DNA from: Paenibacillus cisolokensis
Lineage (GTDB): Bacteria > Bacillota > Bacilli > Paenibacillales > Paenibacillaceae
Direction of reading: 5' to 3'
DNA: 42,558 nt
Assembly (NCBI RefSeq): GCF_018403665.1
Contig: NZ_BOVJ01000165.1
Location: 1 to 42,558, forward strand
Shown: positions 36,476 to 42,558 of the stretch, piece by piece
Numbering within the stretch: position 1 is the stretch's first letter
Layout: every line of letters starts with the position of its first letter
Notes under the pieces: model-generated
The model's input: only the letters and a program-made list of their open reading frames with translations
Database searches by the model: none
What the model was told of the DNA's origin: nothing
Position numbers and translations under genes: made by a program

Positions 36476-37411
36476 ATGGAACTGCTGCAGCTGCAATATT
36501 TTCGAACGGTGGCTCGGTTGGAGCATATCACGAAAGCGGCCCAGGAGCTGCGGATCGCACAGCCCGCGCTCAGCAAGACGATCGCCAGACTGGAGGAAGA
36601 TATCGGGGTGCCGCTGTTCGACCGGCACGGCAGGCAAATACGGCTTAATTCGTACGGCAAGGCGTTTCTGGAACGGGTGGAAGCGGCGCTCATGCTGCTG
36701 GAAGAGGGGCGAAAAGAAGTATCCGAGCTTGCCGGACTGGAGCATGGCGGCATCCATCTGGCGACGTCGACACTGGATCGGCTGGCGGAACCGATCGGAA
36801 AATTTCTGGCTCTTCATCCGAAAGTGCAGTTCCGGATTACCCAGGCTTCCTTGAAGGAAATGGCGCAGCTTGTCGAAACGGGCGAGGTCGACCTGTGCTT
36901 TACGCCGCTGCCGACGGACCGGACCGGAATTCAGACTGAACTTCGCGCGATAGCTGTGCTGAGCGAGGAGGTATACCTGGCCGTTCCGCCCGACCATCGG
37001 CTGGCGAAGCGGAAAAGCATCCGGCTAAGCGAGGTCGCGAGCGAACGGTTTATCGGGTACAAGGAAGGGATTCCGTTTCAGCAGATGAACGAAGATTTTT
37101 TCCGGGCGGCCGGTTTTACGCCCAATTTCGTCTGCCGGGTAGACGAACCTTCGGCCATCTCCAGCCTTATCCAGGCGGGACTGGGCGTTGGGCTTGTCGG
37201 CAATTGCGCAGGTCCGAACAATTCTTTGCATATACTGCGCATCGAGCAGCCGGTTTGCCGCCGGCATTTTCATCTCGTGTGGCATGAACGGCGGTATCTT
37301 TCTGTTGCCGCACGCCAATTCAGGGATTTTGTGGTACAGTATTTTAGGGAACGGAAGCAGACCCCTCATATGGAATCGGAGGCGAAATCAGTTGAACGAG
37401 CAATGGTTTGA
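36476..37411 (+). CDS. LysR family transcriptional regulator
   Basis: A 311-residue regulator. The N-terminal winged helix-turn-helix is HITKAAQELRIAQPALSKTI with RLEEDIGVPLFDRHGRQIRL, and the C-terminal co-inducer domain contains GGIHLATSTLD, GEVDLCFTPLP and SLIQAGLGVGLVG. ATG 36476 (MELLQLQYFRTVARLEH) has GAAGGAG 9 nt upstream; the frame extends further up but without a better start. Its divergence from the MFS/FMN reductase/MDR group suggests it controls that group. The last 20 bp overlap the MBL-fold gene in another frame. Confidence 0.92.
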   Translation: MELLQLQYFRTVARLEHITKAAQELRIAQPALSKTIARLEEDIGVPLFDRHGRQIRLNSYGKAFLERVEAALMLLEEGRKEVSELAGLEHGGIHLATSTLDRLAEPIGKFLALHPKVQFRITQASLKEMAQLVETGEVDLCFTPLPTDRTGIQTELRAIAVLSEEVYLAVPPDHRLAKRKSIRLSEVASERFIGYKEGIPFQQMNEDFFRAAGFTPNFVCRVDEPSAISSLIQAGLGVGLVGNCAGPNNSLHILRIEQPVCRRHFHLVWHERRYLSVAARQFRDFVVQYFRERKQTPHMESEAKSVERAMV

Positions 37412-38347
37412 CGCGCATGCCGGGTACTGCAAAATTCATGCGTTCGATCTCAATACGCGGGATCGTGTGCCGCTCGGCATTCCCGAATCGAATCCGGCGG
37501 ACAGCTTCCTGATCAGCGCGTATGACGGCAGCGGGGTTCGCCATGTGCTGCTCGATGCGGGGAAGAAGGGACAGGCGGCGAGCGTCATTATCCCTTATCT
37601 GAAGGCGAACGGCATTCGCACGATCGACCGGCTCATTCTGTCCCATCCGCATAATGATCATTTTGGCGGCATGATCGATCTGCTGCGGGATCCGGCGTTG
37701 ACGGTCCGGGAGTTTCTGTACTCGCCGATCTCCGAGTCGGCGATGGCGCATTGCGATTTGGGGGAACCGAACATCGCGTTATGGAACGAGCTGCACGAGC
37801 TTATGCGGGCATGCGGCCAGAACGTGACGCGGATCGGAGAATCGCATATCGGCAGCACGATTCGCATTAACGACGATCTTGGCTTCGATGTCATTGCCGT
37901 GCCGGACGAGTCGTTCGTGCAAGAGGGCGCGCGGGTCAACCTGAACAACCTGAATCTGGTTCTCAAGATGAAGTACAGGCGGTTTACCGCGCTTTTTCCC
38001 GGCGATTGCGGAGCGGTGCAAGCGGAATCGATTATGCGTTCCGGCCAGTACGGGGAAGTAAAAACATCTTTTTGCTGAAAGCGGCGCATCATGGCGGCAA
38101 CGAATCGACGACGCCGGAGTTCGTCGCAGCCTGCAACCCGCAAATCGTCATCATTCCCTGCAATTCGCTTATCGCGGAAGAACGTCCGGCCTTTATCCGA
38201 AATTTGCACGAATTCGGCCGCCGCGGCGCCAAAGTGTACAGATGCGACCATTACCGCGACATCGATATTGCCACTGACGGCAGGACCGTGCAATGTCTGG
38301 GACGGACGGATACTTTTGTCGAGCATACCGTATTTCGTCTCCATTGA
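37392..38347 (+). CDS. Metallo-beta-lactamase-fold hydrolase (ComEC-like MBL type), one apparent frameshift
   Basis: TTG 37392 follows GGAGG (9-nt spacing) inside the end of the LysR gene. The metal motif ILSHPHNDHFGGMIDLL (HxHxDH) is clear, LFPGDCG supplies the bridging Asp and KAAHHGGNEST the later His. This is the stand-alone ComEC/Rec2-type MBL subgroup, whose substrates are often unknown and may be nucleic acids or phosphodiesters. The frame stops at 38078 just before the last His motif; restoring one A in AAAAA at 38060-38064 gives VKNIFLLKAAHHGG and 318 residues. Translational coupling to the LysR gene is likely. Confidence 0.8.
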
Positions 38348-38464
38348 GAGGGGGGGTTCACGGTTTTCGGCCGGACGGCCGGATGTTCAATGGCCGCGAA
38401 GTCTGTTATGCTGCATGGGCAAGGACGCCTGCATAATTTTCGTAACGTAAGAGGGTGAACGGAA

Positions 38465-39519
38465 ATGAAGACGGTTACCGTATACGACATTGCCAGGGAA
38501 GCCAACGTCTCGGTTGCGACGGTATCGCGCGTGCTCAACAACACGGCGCCGGTCAAGAAAGCGACCCGGGACCGGATCATGGAGCTGATTCACAAGCACC
38601 AGTTTCAGCCGAACGCGCTGGCCAGAAGTTTGCTCAAGAAGGAAACGGGCATGATCGGCATTATACTGCCGGACATTACGAATCCGTTCTTCCCCGCGGT
38701 GCTTGCCGGCGTAGAACAGGAGGCGAGGAGCAGAGGATACACGTTCTTCCTGTGCGATACGGTTTCCACGAACCGCGATTCCGCGGACCAGTACGTGCGC
38801 GAATCCCAATATTTGAGCCTCCTTATGGAGAAGCAGGTCGACGGCATTATTATGATCGGGGGGCGCATCAATCTGGCCCGGCCGGACAAGGAAATGGTTC
38901 AGGAGGTGGTGGAAGCGGGGAAGCGGGTGCCGATTTTGCTCCTTAACGGCAATTTGCCCGGTGGCGGATTGTATCGCATCTACACCGACGAAACGGAAGG
39001 GGCGGAACTGGCGACGCAGCATCTGATCGAGCTCGGTCACCGGGACATCGCGTTCGTCGGGGGGTATCGGCACATGTCGAATACGATCCAGCGTCAGCAA
39101 GGCTTCACGAAAACGATGCGCAGGCACGGCCTGCAGATCCGCCGGGAATGGATATTGGACGGCGGATTCTCGGTAGAAAGCGGCAAGGCGTTGATGGAGC
39201 GGCTTCTTCGCGGCTCCGAACGGCCGACGGCGGTTTTTGCGCCAACGACCTGGTGGCGATCGGCGCATTGAAGACGGCCCATAAAGCCGGGCTCAGGGTG
39301 CCGGAGGATCTGTCGCTCGTCGGCTTCGACGATATTCCGTACGCCTCAAACAGCATTCCGGAGCTTACGAGCGTTTCGCTAAAATGCCACGAGCTTGGCC
39401 GGACGTCGGCGGAGCTGCTGCACCGTCTCATTACCCGGGACAAAGTGAAAAAGAATACGAAATTAAGGCCGGAACTGATCGTCAGGGAATCGACCGCTCC
39501 GCCCGGAAAACGGAGGTGA
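38465..39519 (+). CDS. LacI family transcriptional regulator, one apparent frameshift
   Basis: The N-terminal LacI helix-turn-helix is DIAREANVSVATVSRVLN, with hinge helix NALARSLL and periplasmic-binding-protein-like effector domain (IGIILPDITNPFFPAVLAGV, HRDIAFVGGY). The frame stops at 39271; the frame one base lower continues CANDLVAIGALKTAHKAG, LVGFDDIPYASNSIPELTSV and ends at 39519. Restoring one T in the five-T run at 39234-39238 gives AVFCANDLV and 351 residues, the usual LacI length. It is followed by a promoter, a cre-like site and three LacI-type dyads ahead of the GH35 gene, so it very probably represses that gene in response to a galactoside (inference). Confidence 0.92.
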
Positions 39520-39540
39520 AACGAAATTTTTCCAAACGCA

Positions 39541-39569
39541 TTGACAACGCTTTCACTGTCAAATAAAAT
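39541..39569 (+). promoter_or_regulatory. Sigma-A promoter of the GH35 operon with overlapping cre-like CcpA site
   Basis: TTGACA (39541-39546), 17 bp, TAAAAT (39564-39569): a perfect -35 and near-perfect -10. The sequence TGACAACGCTTTCA (39542-39555), read on the minus strand as TGAAAGCGTTGTCA, matches the B. subtilis cre consensus TGWAANCGNTNWCA at every position and covers the -35 box. Carbon catabolite repression by CcpA is therefore likely. Confidence 0.75.
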
Positions 39570-39607
39570 CAAGTTACATCGAGGCGGAGCACAATTGCGG
39601 AACAAAA

Positions 39608-39669
39608 TGAAACCCGTTTCATTCATGTTAATGAAACCCGTTACATACACAATTATGAAATGGGTTTCA
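39608..39669 (+). promoter_or_regulatory. Three LacI-type operators spaced 24 bp apart
   Basis: TGAAACCCGTTTCA (39608-39621, perfect dyad arms), TGAAACCCGTTACA (39632-39645, one mismatch) and TGAAATGGGTTTCA (39656-39669, one mismatch). Each starts exactly 24 bp after the previous one, just downstream of the GH35 promoter. The dyad form fits LacI/GalR-family binding, and the regulator encoded next door is the obvious ligand. Confidence 0.75.
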
Positions 39670-39706
39670 TCGGTAGCGCCCAACAAGCGGATTGGGAGGG
39701 AGCGAT

Positions 39707-42501
39707 TTGAGCAAGGCTGTCGAAGGAAGAATGAACGTGCGGTTTGAAACGGATGCCGTCCGGATCGGCGGCGAGCCCCTGATTTTGCTATGCGCCTCGC
39801 TGTTTTATTTCCGTATCCCGAGGCTGCTCTGGAAAGAACGGATGGAACAGTTGAAAGCGATCGGCTACAACAGTATCGATGTGTATTTTCCATGGAATTA
39901 CCACGAGCTGCGGGAAGGAGAGTGGGATTTTGAGGGCGAGCGGGACGCGGACGCTTTTTTGAAGCTCGCGGCCGAGACGGGACTGTGGGTGGTGGCCAGA
40001 CCCGGACCGTACATCTGCTCCGAATGGGACGGAGGCGGATTGCCCGCCTATCTGCTTGCCCGGCCGAATCTCCGTCTGCGCGACAACGACGCCCGCTTTT
40101 GCGCGACGTATCCCGGTGGTTCGACCGGATTATGCCGATTCTGAAGGCGAACCAGGCGGGGGAAGGGGGAACGGTGATCGCCGTTCAACTGGATAACGAG
40201 CTCGACTTTTACGGTTGCGGGGACCCGCGCGGATATATGTCCGCCTTGCGGGACATGGCGCTCGAATGCGGCATTACCGTACCGCTTTTCGCTTGCGCGG
40301 GCCAGGGCGGGATCGTCCAGGCGACCGGGCTGGCGGACGGGGTTATGCCGACATGCAATTTTTACCCGGATAATCGCGATCCCGAGCTGGAGGCGAAGGT
40401 GCTTCATTACCGGGCGTTGCTGGAAGAACGGGGATATCCGCTGCTCGTAACGGAAACGAACCGGTCGCACACGCTGCTCCGGCGCCTCCTATCCTGCGGC
40501 GTGAAGCTGTTAGGTCCGTATTTGCAAGTGTCCGGCACCGATTTCGGCTTTACGAACGCGACGAACAATTGGGGCCGGCCGCTCGCCTTCCTGACAAGCG
40601 ACTACGACTTCGGGGGGATGATTTCGCCCGAAGGGCATATCCGGGAGGAAGCTTACGAGGGGAGACTGCTGAGCCGGCTGATCGCGGCTTACGGCGCTCC
40701 GCTTGCGCGGGCGGCTGCGGCCGGCGTCCGGCCGGCGCTGGCCGGGCAAGCCGTCGGCGTCGCCGGTCCGGCGGCGCTGAAGCTGCACGGCGGCGGGAGC
40801 CTCCTGTTCTTGACGAACTTGACCGATGACGACAAGACCGTAACGGCAGCGGTGCCGGGGGCGGAAGAAGCGGGCCGCGAACCGGCCACAATTACGATTC
40901 CGGCGGGGAAGTCGGTCGCGTTGCCGTACGGCGTGCCGCTCTCCATCTGGGGGTTCGCGGGAACGATCGTAAGCTCGACGGCCGAACTGCACATGGCCGT
41001 TACCGGAACAGAAGGCGCGGCGCTCGCCTTCCATGCCGAAGGCGAAGGAACGGTCGTGCTGCGCCTGGAGGAGCCGGCCGTAATTGCGGCGGAGCATGCA
41101 TCCGCCATCCGGCGGGACGGCGACGTGGTCGTAACGTTCGATTCCGGCCGGGAGGCGCGCTGCCTTATCCGGTTTCAGGACGGCCGGTTGCTCAGGCTCA
41201 TCATGACAAATAGATTGAAAGCGCTCTATATGGATGAATTAAAAGAGGATGGGTCGGTCCGTCTAGTCAAGCCTCCGCAGCGTTCGAATGCGGCGGAACA
41301 GGCGGTGCAGGAATGGAGGCGCTGCGATGTCCCGCCCGCGCTGCCGACAGCCGGCCCGGACGGCTGTAAAAAGCTGGCGTCGCCCTCATGGCTGGAGACG
41401 GAAGGCATATACAGGGGCTATGCATGGTATGGGGCGACGGTGCCGTCCCGCCCGGGCAGGCCGCCGGTGAAGGGCGTGCTGATCCGCCGGGGCAGCGATG
41501 TCATTTCGCTGTATGCGGACGGCCGTTACGCCGGAACCGTCGTACCCGGCGGGAGCAGCCGCTATGTGCCGCTCGCTGCGGAAGCGCCGGTCGAACGTCT
41601 TGCGGCCCGCACTGAAATATGGGGTCATTCGAACTTCGACGATATCCGCCTTCCCGGCTTGCGGCTGTCGGCCATGAAAGGAATGAAAGGGATGGCGGCC
41701 ATTACGGACGTTCGCAACGTGTCGGGCAACTGGCGGGTGCGGCGGACTGCCGGCCCTGCCGGTCAAGCGGAGCCGGAGGACGGCATCGACAGCGGCCTGC
41801 TGCCGGTCGTCTCGTTCGGAGGCTGGCTGTCGGCGGACCATCCCGCTCGCGAATGCTACAGCCGCACGGTTCCGACATCGGAAGCCGCCGATTCCTGGAC
41901 GCTGCACTTCGATGGGCTGCAATCGCTCGTTCGCTTGTATGTGAACGGCCGGGATACCGGCGAGGTGAATCCGTTCGATCCTTATGTCGACATTACGCCC
42001 TATGTCGTCCCGGGCCGGCCTGTGAAGCTGACCGTTTACGCCGAGAGAATGCTCGGTCTGCCCGCCGGAAAGGTGCTGCTGTACGAAGGGGTGGAGGCGG
42101 CGGATTGGACGCTCGGCGCAGCCGGAGAGCGGGAACTGTTGGCGCAGGCGGTAGATGTGCGGGACAGAGCCGCGCTCGCGGAGTTCCCGCTTGAGCTCGA
42201 ACCGGGCGGCACGGCCTGGCTGTACGGCACATGCGATAATTCCGCGGGCGGGAAAGGGTGGCGCGTCCGTGTCGACGGCAGCGGCCTGAAGCTGACCGTC
42301 TGGATGGAAGGGCGCATCGTCGGCCGCATATGGACGCCTGGCGGCGACGCAAGGCCGATCATGACCGGGGGCAGCCCGGATACGTTCTACCTGCCGGGCG
42401 TATGGTTCCGGGATCGCCGCGCGGAGCTTTGCCTGTGGCTGGAGGCGGTGGACCGCAGCCGTCCCGGACGGCTGAACGCGTTAACGTTCGTTTCGGTATG
42501 A
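39707..42501 (+). CDS. GH35-type beta-galactosidase, divergent, one apparent frameshift
   Basis: TTG 39707 follows GGGAGGG (39694-39700); ATG 39731 is an alternative. The TIM-barrel N-terminus has IPRLLWKERMEQLKAIGYNS, YFPWNYHELREGEWDFEG and ARPGPYICSEWDGGGLPAYL, the GH35 hallmark. AVQLDNELDFYG supplies the Asn-Glu acid/base and LLVTETNRSHT a candidate nucleophile Glu. The frame breaks at TTTT (40097-40100); one restored T gives ARFLRDVSRWFD and 931 residues. The C-terminal ~550 residues hold beta-domains, including a galactose-binding-like jelly roll (LHFDGLQSLVRLYVNGRDTG). There is no signal peptide, so it is probably cytoplasmic, acting on imported galactosides. Confidence 0.85.
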
Positions 42502-42539
42502 CCATAAAGAAATCGCAATGGCGAGCAAGGAGGGATGAG

Positions 42540-42558
42540 ATGGACACGGCTGTAAAGG
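42540..42558 (+). CDS. Start of the next gene in the GH35 operon (partial)
   Basis: ATG 42540 (MDTAVK) follows AAGGAGGG at about 42528-42534 and lies 38 bp after the GH35 stop. Only six codons are present, so the product cannot be named. Confidence 0.5.

Overview
The window looks like a chromosomal segment of a GC-rich, endospore-former-type Firmicute, most likely a Paenibacillaceae member (Paenibacillus/Cohnella-like). This is inferred from the gene families (DUF6382-FHA, Flp1-type pilin, DUF2621, YezD, CtpB-like protease with a peptidoglycan-binding domain, PurU, Pgi, PpnP), the strong AGGAGG ribosome binding sites and the frequent TTG/GTG starts. No rRNA, tRNA, CRISPR array, prophage or complete insertion sequence was seen.

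Layout. (1) 1-8639: the 3' part of a Tad/Flp pilus locus on the plus strand: end of a CpaF-like gene, tadB, tadC, Flp1 pilin, a TadE-like protein, a large TadG-like protein, a second TadE-like protein, a prepilin peptidase and a DUF6382-FHA protein with a repeat-expanded linker. (2) 8641-10832: three minus-strand genes (epimerase, lipoprotein, DUF2621). (3) 10929-18889: housekeeping genes: endonuclease IV, purU, tkt, ppnP, a beta-hydroxyacid dehydrogenase (minus strand), pgi and a YigZ protein. (4) 18990-22980: sulfate-type ABC operon A (cysT-cysW-cysA-sbp). (5) 23047-28378: HAD phosphatase, C-terminal processing protease, methionine aminopeptidase, a 950-bp gene-free stretch packed with four repeat structures, and a DUF4097 gene. 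(6) 28741-31958: sulfate operon B (sbp-cysT-cysW-yezD), which lacks its own ATPase. (7) 32625-38347: VOC protein, a truncated GntR-family remnant, and a redox/efflux group (MDR oxidoreductase, FMN reductase, Tet(L)-like MFS) divergent from a LysR gene that overlaps an MBL-fold gene. (8) 38465-42558: a LacI-family regulator and a GH35 glycosidase, with a promoter, a cre-like site and three evenly spaced LacI-type operators between them, then the start of another gene.

Main points. Both sulfate operons carry the same pair of short cis elements around their promoters, and one of these starts exactly 4 nt after the -10 box in each. The GH35 promoter has three TGAAAC-type dyads spaced exactly 24 bp centre to centre. 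Twelve genes are each broken by what looks like one missing base, almost always in an A or T run. All twelve shifts go the same way and each repaired gene has a length divisible by three. This points to homopolymer undercalling in the assembly rather than to pseudogenes, so those genes are annotated here as single CDSs.
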